Below are positions 33,201 through 44,800 of a DNA stretch of 64,000 bases, in pieces. Below the pieces are notes generated by a model. The model was not told the origin of the DNA. It saw only the letters and a program-made list of their open reading frames with translations, and did not search any database. The stretch's first letter is position 1. The number at the start of each line of letters is the position of its first letter. Origin of the DNA: a virus; the IMG/VR virus record IMGVR_UViG_3300042332_001215, positions 1 to 64,000 of that record; one strand, 5' to 3'. Position numbers and translations under genes: made by a program.

Positions 33201-35332
33201 GTGGTGCCTATACCGACATTACCACCTGGTAAAATATTAACTCTATCATCAACCCCACTTTCTCTAATGACAAAACCATTATCATTGTTAAAGTTTGATG
33301 TAAGACTCCATTTATCTGTTCCATTTTGTGTCAACCAGAGTGCTGGATATTCAGTTAATGCATCAATTCTTATTCCACCGTATTCTGGTGTTTGCACTTC
33401 TAGTTTAGATGTTGGTTGTGGATTTGCGGTGCCTATGCCAACTATTCCATTTGCAATAATTTTTGTCCCTGTTGAACTTCCTTCTAAGTAAAATGCTCCA
33501 GAAGATGAAGTATCAGTAAATACTCCATTTGATAATACTCTAAATGCAGTTCTAGAGTTTAGAAAATCTGTGCCAATTCTTTGTGATGAAACTCCGCCAA
33601 TGAAAACTGCATCTATACTTTGATTTAAATTTGTGGTTGCTGAAAACACCATTCCAGAACCAGCAATCGCAGAAGAATTATTGTTCCACATGTTAAGTGG
33701 AGAATTCACTTCTGTAGATGTTGTCTCGATTACAAATCTGCTGGATGATCCTACAACTGCATGAACTTTAGATACTGGGGTTGTTGTTCCGATGCCAAAA
33801 TTGCCAATATTATTAAACCATACATTACCAGTTGATGTATCTTCAATATAAAATTTATCTAGAGAATTTAAATGATCTCGGATTTTAAATCCATCTGCTT
33901 CACCAGTAAATCTCCATGCCCAGGTTCCATCAGATTTACGAATATCAAATCCTGCACCACCAACTCCACTATTTTGAATAAAAATTCTTGGATCACTTGC
34001 AGTAGTAAGGTAAATATCTCCACCTTGTACATCTAATTTTCCTGTTGGATTTGTGGTGCCAATACCAATACTATTTGTAGTAGTAATTTTACCAGTAGTA
34101 TTAAACTCTGCAGTTACACCAGTTCTTGTAGTAGTTGTATGGAGATACTGTAGATGATCATCATCGGTAAGACCAGTGAGTAATCCATGGTCGGATACTG
34201 CAACACCACCAATACCAACAGAACTTAATTGACGAATATCATAAACGCCTGCAATTCTAGCCTTTGGAGCATTTGCATAGGTAGCATTAGTCTGCCAAAT
34301 AATCTTCCAAAGTGGTCTAAATTCTACAACTGGAAAATTAGTTAATGTTAAATCTGAGAATGAAATAGATTCTTGATCACTAATTTTATTGGATTCACTC
34401 TGTCCCATAATTGCAAGGACAGGATAATTAATATTATTAGTTGCAATAATCCAAGAAGTCGTATAATGAGTATTTGTTGGAACATCAACAGTAGACCAAG
34501 TTCCTGTATTTAATAGGTTATATTGAATTCTTGCAGTTCCTTGTTTCAATGCGTAATCAGTTGGATTATCACGAACCCATCCAGTACCACTGAGATAAAA
34601 CACTGGAATTCTTGCTGGACCTTGTAGATCTTGTTGCCAAGTATTTGCAGTTGGAGTGTTGCTGTGAACAATATCTACTTCTAAATCCTCATCAAAGAAT
34701 GTACCACCCCCAAGATCAAATTGAGAATCTGCGTTGGTAGATCCAGTTCCAGTAGTTGTAAAGTTGCCAAGAGAGAAACCATTGGCAATTACTGCACCAC
34801 GGGTTCTATGAAGATACTCATGAGTTGCCCAGTCTAGAGTAATCCCGTGTCTTTCATCTGCAACAAATGGAGCAGTGCCTGCAGTTGCATTCCAATACAC
34901 ATATGCAGTAGGTGCCTCGTTTTCCCAGTCAAAGTAGGTTGTTCTACTAGAAAGAACTCCACTTGCATTGAAGAAAATATAGTAAAGTCCAGTGGTATTT
35001 GGAATAGTTAAAGTTTGGGCAGTAGTAAAATTATATTTTATTCCCTTAACCCACACATTGAAACTTGTTGATGCGGGTTGAATTGTAAAGACTCTAGTTG
35101 ATGCGTTAAAAGATATAGTACTTTGAGACTTGTCTTCATGTCCCATAGGCTCACTAGTAGCCTGTAGGTGGGCAGTTACATCAATAATTCTATCCGATGC
35201 ACTTCCATCACCTTTTCTAAGGAACAGTTTACCATCAGCAGTGTTTACTGCTAGTTCTCTTAAAGATAAGTCTGAAAGTGTAGGAGTTTTTCCAGCAACT
35301 GAACTGGACTTTAACTTGATGTTTGTTGCCAT
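27233..35332 (-). CDS. Giant tail fibre with GIGTTNP repeats (2699 aa)
   Basis: The N-terminal MATNIKLKSSSVAGKTPTLS and LRELAVNTADGKLFLRKGDG is the capsid/tail-attachment type start common in cyanophage fibres. A long rod of about 23 units follows, each closed by a GNVGIGTTNP-like turn and a 'xxLxV' strand, 60-130 residues apart. The C-terminal domain (about 2590-2699: KSFVIDHPTKPGFKLRYGSL, EGPENGVYIRG) is the conserved tip seen in other cyanophage fibres. Two long units near residues 1260 and 2270 are near-duplicates (YNVVTQRD, MDDYAP/MDDYSP). Likely host-range determinant. Confidence 0.82.
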   Translation of the reverse strand: MATNIKLKSSSVAGKTPTLSDLSLRELAVNTADGKLFLRKGDGSASDRIIDVTAHLQATSEPMGHEDKSQSTISFNASTRVFTIQPASTSFNVWVKGIKYNFTTAQTLTIPNTTGLYYIFFNASGVLSSRTTYFDWENEAPTAYVYWNATAGTAPFVADERHGITLDWATHEYLHRTRGAVIANGFSLGNFTTTGTGSTNADSQFDLGGGTFFDEDLEVDIVHSNTPTANTWQQDLQGPARIPVFYLSGTGWVRDNPTDYALKQGTARIQYNLLNTGTWSTVDVPTNTHYTTSWIIATNNINYPVLAIMGQSESNKISDQESISFSDLTLTNFPVVEFRPLWKIIWQTNATYANAPKARIAGVYDIRQLSSVGIGGVAVSDHGLLTGLTDDDHLQYLHTTTTRTGVTAEFNTTGKITTTNSIGIGTTNPTGKLDVQGGDIYLTTASDPRIFIQNSGVGGAGFDIRKSDGTWAWRFTGEADGFKIRDHLNSLDKFYIEDTSTGNVWFNNIGNFGIGTTTPVSKVHAVVGSSSRFVIETTSTEVNSPLNMWNNNSSAIAGSGMVFSATTNLNQSIDAVFIGGVSSQRIGTDFLNSRTAFRVLSNGVFTDTSSSGAFYLEGSSTGTKIIANGIVGIGTANPQPTSKLEVQTPEYGGIRIDALTEYPALWLTQNGTDKWSLTSNFNNDNGFVIRESGVDDRVNILPGGNVGIGTTNPATKLDVSGDLKTTGKITVDFGTALGGAYTGLEIKGNAAFSTNLSFGVAQNVSRSGRAGVFAGAYIDAEGNRPISFGTNGTERLSIEGNGNIVVHNSVGIGTTIPERKLHVFGSSLGLTSGDVDTVARFTSLTGNKSNLDILSRRTSNGSNWVTSETRIQYNVDEDGFKRSWISFFNTSSVTSENTIRFGESTDTEWMRISDGNVGIGITNPGQRFEVSGNIQSTGSIRAFSSFGSRFVYLRGDSSSDIGAIGSRTSSDTVNTDALIWTPSGNVGIGLTNPSAKLHVSGQAFVMTGGKSGSNTYLSLRSSDANSMELAFSNLTNTAWQLQSTENGIAYRSLVLNPAGGNVGIGTTNPLNTFDVVGIGQFTADGATLNLVGGTHSYIQWFPDGSAAGRKAWTGFGNADSNMFTITNQISDGSGHIYLDPGANAAVLIDTGSATGTASQSLQVSGGAYISGNVGIGRTNPSNKLEVVGNISLLSANIATVGTLSVSDTGAYSITSYYATGATMRFVLADSTGTNQERVRIDAAGNVGIGTTNPGSTLAVNGYITENPGDGIYYNVVTQRDIGFNPNQVPLNQYLGQLAFMDDYAPFALRRSGGGTNDLIINSDGFIGIGITNPQQELHIYRPVGNADIRVQGGGVATYIDIFHGNDNYGIWGTSTTGRMSFATGSTERLSILANGNVGIGTTNPTTKFDVIGNARIGGAAPRSVNGLTVGFTSNTAFATNTDVGDVNRTISLINESATTNAMSILGFRVNPGTPTTNAMLDMKFVQTGGTNTSALHYTFNHGGTTTFVDRFTILSSGNIGIGITNPSARIHIENSNTAFTSPGDTNTPSIYLLNGNSNSTTAHSTVAVRTNGANSGDPFISFDIGGVIGWSAGIDNSDNDIFKISNNWADLGTSNRLAIATNGQTNFTVTYGGSPANMDVHSLLTFSRTTPLDGVTYSGADARLFSFTITPENEVAFRAANATIVSTNYINFRTSNGNVQAVRITAAGNVGIGNTNATAKLHINSVHNESVTYLKVGGAGSVSRFYRYIAVPAKATAGGVADTAKPLYVGRFFNGTAKLLIYAGGNNAEEGFEVTLHRDWGTASIPILNTVLGALPGEITFHHQTIDNDSYYLFVNYTYAAQVPINTINDIRFDITTISNMGDFSIGTAPTIPTLNSSNQLLVGLFVNRQGRVAVGNNINPAFAFDGFGSLRMSSGTSFESQIISRNDSNDVNSGYFILEKSRNNLSVQNGDTLGTLLWRGVDSNNTIQNSFASISAKAEGTIGAGSIPAGLYINASSKIVFDVNGEKLRIDNNGNLGIGTTNPQYKLHVVQDGDTLALESQVNTGRATLRLLTNGNDWEVGARGSASSPANSFYIYDNATALYRFVINSTGNVGIGTTNANRQLHIAAAGESNIVLENMGAGTDQKKSRIYHDTSNDFRISFINDAFSTENYILWAKRGSGFTTAQTLLNPSGGNVGIGTTNALVKLDIGGETSQFPYSLRIQNTSHATSKRASIAFGNGASHQILIDANGNGNEDFSIYQANINRSPFFIHHQTGHVGIGGLTTPPSPLAVNGYITENPGDGTFYNVVTQRDVGFNPNQIPLNQYLGQLAFMDDYSPTQIYNPSTTTAQLTIAQSQTSGYGFIQLGRSATATNNFHFGSEGNGSFNFWNGNWGAGVGPRFTITSDGRIGIGSAGPVATLDVRTNAPQWSAFNYGANIIVGGSRNNAIGILDSTNSNPWAMVNGGGNLIFARMPALGDTASAPNILHTFANTGNVGINTNSPGQRFTNYTNADGAIHTFTQNASTGVSAYSAFHLNTGDANAYFFLNSQNRSADGGTRTATVRNDSGDLRLQAMSATGIIIKATTGNVGIDTASPTFKLQVNGSFAATTKSFVIDHPTKPGFKLRYGSLEGPENGVYIRGRLSESNTIELPEYWTELVAEDSITVNLTPIGRNPGIHSVIDISNNSIVIESSNDVINCFFTVFAERKDVDKLITEYES
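27600..34100. repeat. About 23 degenerate coding repeats (GNVGIGTTNP)
   Basis: On the plus strand the block 'GGATTTGTGGTGCC' followed by 'TATGCCAACATTTCC' recurs with small changes (examples near 28790, 29030, 31130, 31580, 32140, 33210, 34050). On the coding strand it reads GNVGIGTTNP. Spacing is about 180-500 bases. The near-identical DNA makes recombination between repeats, and so fibre length change, likely. Confidence 0.85.
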
Positions 35333-35364
35333 ATGGCTAGAGTCTCCAATGGTATATACCTATT

Positions 35365-35389
35365 AAAAAAGAGGGATAGATATCCCTCT
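35365..35389 (-). terminator. Rho-independent terminator
   Basis: Perfect 9-bp stem AGAGGGATA / TATCCCTCT with a minimal loop (35370-35389), followed on the minus strand by six T. It lies between the 158-aa gene and the 2699-aa fibre, which therefore needs its own promoter. Confidence 0.88.
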
Positions 35390-35399
35390 AGTTATTTAT

Positions 35400-35876
35400 T
35401 TAATTTGATGATGGAGGTGCAGCAGACATCATATTTTGCATCATTTGTTCTGCATCAATATTATACTGCATTGTTGGAAGTTGTAATTGTTCAAATGGAT
35501 TTTTGGGATCATTCATTAAATCTTGAGTTTCATCTTTAACATCATCTTTAATTACATTTACCAATGTATCTTTTGCATTAAAAGGATCTGAAACATTCTG
35601 AGAAGGATCAAAAATAACTTCAGATTTATCAGAAATATGATGATGAATATAAACTCTATTGCCATACTCACATGGAGTAAATGAAATGGAATAATATCCA
35701 AATCGTGTATCAAAATAAGGAACTGGACTTCCTGATTCAATTGTTTTTCTAATCATTTCTTTGAACTCAGGTAGAATATCTGGAGATTCTAACTGAGCTT
35801 TACAAATTTGTTCATTTTCTGTGTTGAGGAACAGATTAATCTGTTCCTCCATTTCTTCAGTCAAAAAGAATGACAT
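35400..35876 (-). CDS. Hypothetical 158-aa protein behind giant gene
   Basis: MSFFLTEEMEEQINLFLNTE..., with a central strand region (FGYYSISFTPCEYGNRVYIH) and an acidic Met/Gln/Pro-rich tail. It lies 14 bases after the giant structural gene and before a terminator, so it is a late gene. It may be an assembly chaperone for the giant protein by position only. Confidence 0.66.
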   Translation of the reverse strand: MSFFLTEEMEEQINLFLNTENEQICKAQLESPDILPEFKEMIRKTIESGSPVPYFDTRFGYYSISFTPCEYGNRVYIHHHISDKSEVIFDPSQNVSDPFNAKDTLVNVIKDDVKDETQDLMNDPKNPFEQLQLPTMQYNIDAEQMMQNMMSAAPPSSN

Positions 35877-35890
35877 AAGGTTTCTCCAAA

Positions 35891-38800
35891 TTAAATATAA
35901 ATTGTGTTAACTCCAAGGTTTGAGAAATTGGAATTGGAAATAACAGATTCTTCGTTATGAATCTTTCTGTTGTATTTAGTAACCACCAAGTTCATTGGAG
36001 ACCACTCAAAGTTACATAGATCACCCATTCTTAGTTTGATAATTCTGTAACCGAACCAGTTTCTTGCAATTGGCTTGGAAATTCCTTCAGTAGACAGTTG
36101 AGTGGTATTGTTGTAACCTCTTCTATCAATTCTGAATGCGAAGTTATAGTGTCTATTGAATGGAATTCCTCCAGATTGAGTTCCTTGTGCAGACCATCCG
36201 TTATTTCCAACAATATTTTGCTGGTTTGGAGGTAGAACATAAGGAGTTGTAGCACTTCCACCACTTGTACTTGAGAGGAATACTTTGCCACCATTTCTAA
36301 TTCCTGATGCAGTTGTAGCATCAAGTTGCATTTCATCCGAATCTACAGTTGAAAGTAGAATTGAAGCTGCAGGGTGGAATACTCTGAATTCAGCAGTAGT
36401 CCAGTTTGTTGGTAGTTCAGTATTGACTTCCATCAATTCAATATATAGAGCTTCATCATACTTTCTACCATATGGAGCACCCCAGAACCAATCCGCAAAG
36501 TGTCCAATAAATCTGTTTTGATCATCATAAATTGCACATGATACATCCATATATTGCCATACATCAAACCAGTTAGGAACTCTGATATACTTTCTTCCAA
36601 TTGCAGTTTGTGATGTAGTATCTCCAAATCCAACTGGTGAGTTGGAACCAAACTGTGATTGTGATAGAATCATTCTAGTGATCGCTGTATCTGGAGTTCC
36701 AGAAGCCAATTGATCTTTATGTCTGTATGCAGTATTGGTTGTCAGTAAATTATCAACTAAACATGGTCTGTAATGTTGTACATACTTAACACGAACTTGT
36801 TCGGATGTGATGGTATTATTACCCTTACCCCAGTTTGGCCAACCACTATTGTAGATCTCAAAATCTTGTAGATCACAGCCTAGAATAATTCTAGTTGCAG
36901 TTTCTCTGTCTCCACCTGTTGGCCACCATTCGTTTGCAGTTGATGCTGGTGATGGATATCTATAGTTTTGAATGTCATATGCACCAACTCCACTTCTCCA
37001 GAATCCAGGACCACCCCACCATTCTCTTCTGTTACGAAGAATACTTGTATTGAAGAATGCATATACTGAATCAGAGTCTCTTGAGATATGCTTGACTGGG
37101 TTATAGAACATCCAACCATCTCTCTCAAGATGTGGAACATTCCACCATCTGTTATATGTAATATCATAACCAACTGCATGATATTCTGCAAGAATTGGTT
37201 GTAGATTAGATACTTGTCTTGCCCAATCCCACTGCCAGAGTGACCAAGATGGTCTGACTGGAGAAGAAACTGCCCAAATTGAGTTGTTTCTTTGTGAGTT
37301 CCATGATAGTTCTAGTGAACCATTTGATGCAGAACCAACAGTCTTAGAACCGTCTAGTTTGGAACCAAAGTTTCCAGTCCAACCAAGTCTTCCATAAGGA
37401 CCATAACCCTTAGCAATACCGAAGTAATTTCCAAACCAAGTATTATTGATGGAGAAATCTCTGAAGGATAGCTTACCACCATTTCTGGAGTATAGGAATG
37501 TATTTAGTGTAGGACCACCAAACTTGACTCTATCTGATAGGTGTGAAACGATAACATCGGAAACACTGAAGAAGTCTTGCTTGGTTGGGTGTGCAGTATA
37601 TAGAATATTATTTGGAGTATCTAATGTAATAGTCACATATCCATCAGAGTCAGCAGATGAAACTGATACGATTGAAGACTTAACTTGCTTGAGATCTGGA
37701 TTTCCAGATATAGAAATTGGTGATCTTCTACCCAAATCATTTCTAAGTGCAGTAGGTTCAATTTGACCACTTCCACTTAAATTATTCTCATTAAATCTTC
37801 CTAATTGTAGTGTACTACCGTCAATAGATCTAATAATTGTCTTAACTTCAAGCATCATGTAGTCAGGAACATTAGATGGAATTATATCTGCAGCTCCAGT
37901 TCCAGCATCCCATGTTGCAGTTGATGTTGGCCAATTATCAAGAGAACTTCTCAGATAGAATTGATTTGGATTTGTTGGGACTACCCAAGCATAGTAAATT
38001 TTTCCATCATTCGCATCTGTAACACCTGTCTTCTGCTGCAATCTTCTGTAAGTAACTGCTTCCTTATCAGTTAATCCATGACCATTAATAGTGAATCTCT
38101 TAGAAGTTGAATTATATACTGCAGTGTCAGTTGCATCTAGAACCAATGAAGCAGTAGAAATTGAATTTCTAACTAATCTTTGATTAGTAAATGTTGCATT
38201 GGTAACAGTTACACGATTTGCAGTAGTTCTATCATATGCAGAGGTTTGGTTGGTATAAAGTTCAAATTCTCCAGTGCTTAGAGATCTTACAAAATATGCA
38301 GTTTTATGAGTTAGTCCCGTAACTTGTTGTAAATTATTGGATGCATCTCTACCTGCTACATAGAAAATCTCATCTCCAGTTTGTAGTCCATGACCAGCAA
38401 TTGCTATACTAGTTGCATTTGATAATCCACTTGGAATAGTTAGTAAAGTATAGTTAGAAAGTGCATCCCCAACAGATAGGCCAGATGTATCACTAATATA
38501 AATGAATGGCTCTCCTGCTCTTGCAATATAATTTTGAGTAGGTAAGTTGGATGATCCAGATTCATATGAGTATGAAAGAATATCACCCTTCTTAATTCTT
38601 GAAGATCTATTTGGAAGCTTAATTTCATACTTACCATCACCTAATTTAATGTTATTAGTTCTATATGCACTGTAGTTTTGTCTTGGGAATGACCAACCAC
38701 CATTATTAATGTTTAGGAAACCAAAGTGCCTTGCAGTATTATCTGCACTTGCAGTCAATTCAAATGGAAGCTCTTCTGCAAGATAAAGTTTGATCTTGCT

Positions 38801-41800
38801 ATTAACTGAATCCTTCTCAACATCAATAATTCTTGACTTAAAGATTCCAGCCATATGGAATCTTTCTTGAGTAAATCCAGGAACCATCTTAAACTTAGTA
38901 CCTGATGCAATGTTTCCAATAAGAGCTTGGTCAAAGTACAGAGTAATTCCACTAATTCCAGTAGAACCAACAGTAATATAATCAACACCCTGCTTAGATC
39001 TAAAAGTAGATAGTGGGTTAATTGCATTAAATACAGTTGTATCAGCTGCAGTCTCAGACGCAACCATGTGTGGTTGCCAAGCTAGATTCCAGAAAATTCT
39101 AACTCTCTGTAGATTAATGGTATGAGTGCCAGTGCCTTGTGAAGTAATATCAATTGCAATGCCATTTTCCGCATTCTCAAGACTTGTTGCAAGACGGAAT
39201 GACCAGTAATCATTTTTGATGATGTAGTAATCTGTTCCAGCGGTCAATCCAGCAGGAATTGTTCCTGTAGATGTAATTCTCACCATATCAGAAGTATGAT
39301 ATGGGTGGTTTGCAAGGACAAAATTATTGTCTGCAACATTAACCTTACCTGAAACTATCTCCATATTCATATTCATTGGAGAAGTAGCACTAGATGTAAT
39401 CTTACCTACAATTTCCTGACTTCCTGCAGTTGCAGCAGAAGTTACTTCAAATGTAATATTTGAATATGGACCATAACCACCATAGTATCTTGCATCTCCA
39501 TAACCATCTCTGAAGATTAGATCACGATATGGAATAGTTACAATTTGTCCAATATCAAATTTCTCAAAGTCTGAATTTACATCTCCAGATGGAACTTCGA
39601 CAACACTAATCTTATTAGTGTAATTACCATAGGGATCCATGTAGCTTCCACCAACCAAAGTAGTATTATAAAGTCCACTTGTAGAATTGGCTAAGGATGG
39701 AAGAATTCTCTTGAAAGTATTAGCAGAAATATCTACTGGATCTGCAAGTCTGATTTCTGTTTTTTGTAGATCACCAACAGTAACATTAGCATCAGAACTA
39801 TCAGTAATATCAAGACCTTCCCAGTCATGAACATATGATGGATAATACTTAGTATTAGATCTTAATAGAGTTAAAGTATAAGTATCGTTTGCAGATGTTA
39901 GAGTGTAATCACAAGTTTCAAGGTTGCCAATAGTAATTCTACCAGTTGTTGGCCAGTAATCTAGAATATTTTCTTTATCATATAGATCAAATCTTTGGTT
40001 TGAAACATATGCAGGTGATGCAGTAGTTTCTTCTAGAATTACTACAATTGCAGTTCTAATATCTGCCTTGTTATTTGGATTTAGATATCTGTAAATGCCA
40101 ATATAAGGCTGATTGGTTGAACTTGTAGCAACTTTATAGAAAATTTGTGATCCACCAGCATACTTAATGAATGAACCTGGCTTATAGGTCATCTTAGCAC
40201 GCTGTAGTTCAGACTTAATTCCAGAAATTGTTCCAGCATTAATATTATTTAAGATGAAACAGTTTCTTGGTGCGACTGCAAGATATTCGCCAGCTTCAAA
40301 GATTGATAGATCATCACTAGTTGTTCTATTTACTTTGAATGAATATCCATTTACAGCTGTTCCAATTGCACCAGAACCACTTAGTGTAAGTGTGTCATTT
40401 TCCTGATGGCCAGATCCAAGACTAATTAAAGCCATTCTGGTGATATTTCCTTGAGAATCTGTGGAGAACCTAATTCTAGCGTTGGTTGTACCAGTTCTGC
40501 TATTTACTAGTTCTCTTTCGGTTCCGTAGGAAACATTAGCTACACCGTTGCCAACTTTTGAAACAACAACATCAGAATGTTGTGCAATAGTATTAGTATT
40601 GCCATCAGCACTTAGAATTAAATATGAACTTGCAGAGTTTGCAACTGCCTTCTGATATCTTGAGGTTGCTCCACCAGTGTAAGTATATCTTTCACTATCA
40701 ATAAACTGAGTTGAGAACTTAATACTTAATTCTGCAAAAACAGTAGAAAGATCAGTTACATTTTCTGGTTTTGTGCTCGTGTAACCATTGAAGTTTAGAT
40801 TTCCTTCATATTCAATTGTAGCAATTTTAGTTGCTCCAGATGTTGTTTTAGTTACTTTAGTCACTGTAGCATAAACAGTAGTCTTGTTATCACTCTTGAC
40901 AATTGATGTGAAGTTGGGGAAGATTTGTGCAACTACAGAATCATCAGTGTAATTAAATTGTAGAGACTTCTTAGGAAGTGCAGCAGAACCAGCTGAACCA
41001 CCAGCAGCAATTGCAAATTGAGTATCATTATATCTTAGATTCCAGCCAGATTTTCCAGTTGTAGTTGAGCTATATTCAATATTATTTGCAGTTAGCTCAG
41101 TTTCTTTTAGTTCAACAGAAGAGTTTAAACTTCCATTATCTAATAGTCTTGGAATTCTTTGAATGGTTTTAATTGGAAGTACACGATAATCATAGTCTAC
41201 CTTCTTATTGTCGGCAGTATAATTTGGTTCAAGATAATTTAGACCACTAGGATTATATTCAGAGACATATTTAAATAGTTCATCATTTTTACCTACATTT
41301 AACTGTTTTGCAGGTGCTTCTTCTGGCAGTCTTTCAAAATAGTTACCTTCTTCATGCTGAAGGAAGTCTACAGAGTGACCATATGTAAATCTCTGATTTT
41401 CATTTAATCTTCTAGCAGATGGAAGAATTCTGGTTACGGTATTGTATGCATCACCACCAACAAAGACTAGTGAACTCCAGTTGGTGCTTATATTACCTCG
41501 TATTCTATTACCAATGAATCTAATTGAAGAACCTCTTGCCTTAATTAGACCACCGAAATATCCACCTCCATAGGTATTATTTTGTCTATTAAATGGTGAG
41601 ATTGCTCCGATGGTTGTATCTTGAATCCAGAGAGGAACATTTGAACCAGGAACTGCATCTACTTCAAAGAATGGAGTGCTAATATTACCAATTGATGGAG
41701 AGTGAGCAGTAGCAATCTTTCTTCTCATAGACTTATAACTATGAGGCCAGTTGATTGTTAGCTTCTTACCTCTAACTTTAACAGCATTTACAAGACCAGC

Positions 41801-44800
41801 GGGTGTAGTATTGATAGTATCAGTTGATTGGGTAGTAGCTCTATAAGGATTATCTGCATTTGCTAGAAGATTTAGATTTTTCTTAGCTGCTACGATAAAT
41901 GCTTCATCAGTGGCAAAGTTGGTCTCTGCATCAAATCCTGAAGTTAGTAAGCCATAGTTTAAAATAACAGAGTTGATACCCATATTATAATTGTCATCAA
42001 AATTACCAATATCTTCTGGTACAAATTCAATTAGATAGAATCTAGTAGTTGCTTTACCAAATAGTGACTTGAATCCATTAGGGAAGTATGGAAGTGAAAC
42101 CGCAGTTTCTTCATTTTGTGTGGAACTATACTGGAATTGTGCAGCAGATTGTCTTCCATACCAAGTAGCAAATGGATATTCAGCTTTTGGAGTTACTGTA
42201 ATTGAAGTTCCAGATGGAATAAGTTCAGTATGATTAATGTTTGTTCCCTTCGCATTCTTGATAGTAATTGTGGTATTTGTTCCATCAGTGGTAATATCAG
42301 AAATTAAAGCTTCAAAACCAATTCCACTTCCAGATAGCTTTTGACCTACTCTTATATTGTTGATGTTAGTGTCAGTATTTGCAATTCTAATAGTATTAGT
42401 TCCAGAAGTTTTCTGTTGGTTTAAAATAATTGTGAATTGATTAATTCCAACATCAAGTGGTTGAGTTGGATTGCTATCAATTACTAAGTTCACAGTACCT
42501 CTTCTATAACCAGCAACTACACCAAAGATTTCTGGAGTATCGAAGTCTTGCTCGTCATAACCATACTTGTCTCCGCCACCATTTAGAGTGTATGATGAAG
42601 GCATGAACTGAGTTCTATAATATATACCCAGATTAAAGACAAGAGTTACAAACTCATCTCCATCAACATTTGCAAACTTAATAGTATAATCAGTGGAGTT
42701 TGAATAGTTTGATGGTAATACTAGATCTTCAGCCTTGTTTTGCTTGAAGTCATTATCGCTGGTATATAATGCACAAGTGTATGTTAGAGTTTCTACACCT
42801 GTAGATTCATTCTTATTATAAATTCTGCTTAGAACTTTTGTTTCTTGATCATCTGCACCAAAATACAGTGTAGTACCAGGAATTACATATTCTTTTAGCC
42901 AACCAAACTTAATTAGATTTGATGGAGTTCCAGTCGCATCAGTGAAGTTAGATGATGTAAATGTGAATTCAATGAATCTTGCGTTGGAACTAGTTGCAGT
43001 ATTTGTGACTCCTGCTACAGTTAGTACTTCATCATTTCTAATTTTGAATGAAATGCCTGCCTTTCCAGCTGCGACTGTACCATTTGCAGTAAATGATAGT
43101 CTGCCATCTGTTGGGAAGTTAGTTTGCTTCTTGACATACCAAGCTTTTCTAACATCTCTTCTAGCTCTTTGAATGAATGGATCACTGCTATAGCTACTAT
43201 CAAGAATTTCATTGACAGTAATTGCCTCATTTAATCCTAGGAAGTTTACATTAGAAATCTTGACACCACCATTAAATTGTGGATAACCATCAGTAGTAAT
43301 ATAAAGTCTATCAGTTCTTTGTACATACTGTGGGGTATAATGAATAGTTTTATAGAAGTTTACACTATCAGCTCTCTTGGTTAGATCATTTGAATATCCA
43401 CCAATTTTTCCTGCAGAAGTATTTGCAGTCTCTTTACCATAAGCTTCATTTGTTCTTTCAATACCACTACCATTGATCTTGATTACAGGAGTAAATTTAT
43501 GACGGCTACCATCACTTTCATTTAGTTTATAATATCCTGGTTTAAATAGTAGTTCAACTTCATCAGATGATGTAAATCCAATCTTATTGCAATATTGTGA
43601 AATTTGACCGAAGCTTGTGAGTGGGGCAAACTTCTTAATTGCTTGCCTGGTTTGTAAGTTAATACCTAAAGCTTTTGATGTAATTGGGTTTGGCACATTA
43701 TTATTAATGTACTCATCATTCACTGTAGATACAAATGGAATTGGCTTCTCATATGGAGTAAATAGAGTTGCACTCTCAAGATCTACATCCTCAGTAATTT
43801 GATCTGTGCTTGGAATAAATGGACCTTCAGCCGCCCATCTGTCGGCATAAGTTACAGAAGTGCTACAGCCAGCAAAGAAAATAGTTGTTCCATTTGGATA
43901 TGTGCTGGATGACAATTGCTGATCGGAACTAAATCCAGTTACCTTTCTAATAGCGTTAATTCCATTGTTCTTATAGTATACAAATGTACTATAGTAAACA
44001 GTTGTGTTTACTTTATATCTTAGTACAACAGCTCCCCTATCTGGAAGTTTATTATAAAAATCACTTGCAGTATTTACAGGAATTATCTGTGGAGTGGTTT
44101 CATTAATAGTTGAGGAAATATTAAATGTATTATTAATAGTTCCTTTTAGGAACTTAGAATCAAATAAAACTCCGTCACTTACAATTCCCTCATTGGATTC
44201 AACAACTCCATTTCTATTTGGATCGTAGTCAAATGGTGATGACCAATTTGCTACAACTGCTTTATGAGTTCCTGTTGGGAGAATATTGCTGATATATGTA
44301 GATAATGTATTTGATCCTAGTTTATTTTGATTTGATTTAAATGTGACGGTGTTATTTGTGTAGTCAATAGTATCATATTCAAGTGTTATTGAGATAGATG
44401 GATTTAGATATTGTCTAGCTCCATTTAGAACATAATAAGCATCTTGACTTACTGCCTTCATGGTCATTTCGATATCAATCTTTCCATTTGATGGAATGCC
44501 AACTGTATCGACAACTTTAATTTGAGATGTTGAAGTAGTTAGTCCAACAGAGCTTGTAGATCCAGAATCTGGAGTTGATAGTGCAGTTCTGTTTAGTGAT
44601 GAAACATAAATTCTGTTGTTGTCAAGATTGATATTTGAAGCAGAAACTAGCTGCCTCTTGAGTCTCCAAGCATCAAGGAATTTAGGTGATACATAGAGTC
44701 TATCATTAGTATCAGTTGAAATGAAACCAGTTTTTTCTGGTTTTGCACCCTTAGTGAAGCCAAATCCATCTGGGCTACCTTCTGGGAACTTTTCTCCATT

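Noticed and set aside
27600-34100. Regularly spaced repeats that might be a CRISPR array
   Set aside because: The repeats are degenerate, keep reading frame and encode GNVGIGTTNP within one long fibre gene; spacing varies from about 180 to 500 bases.
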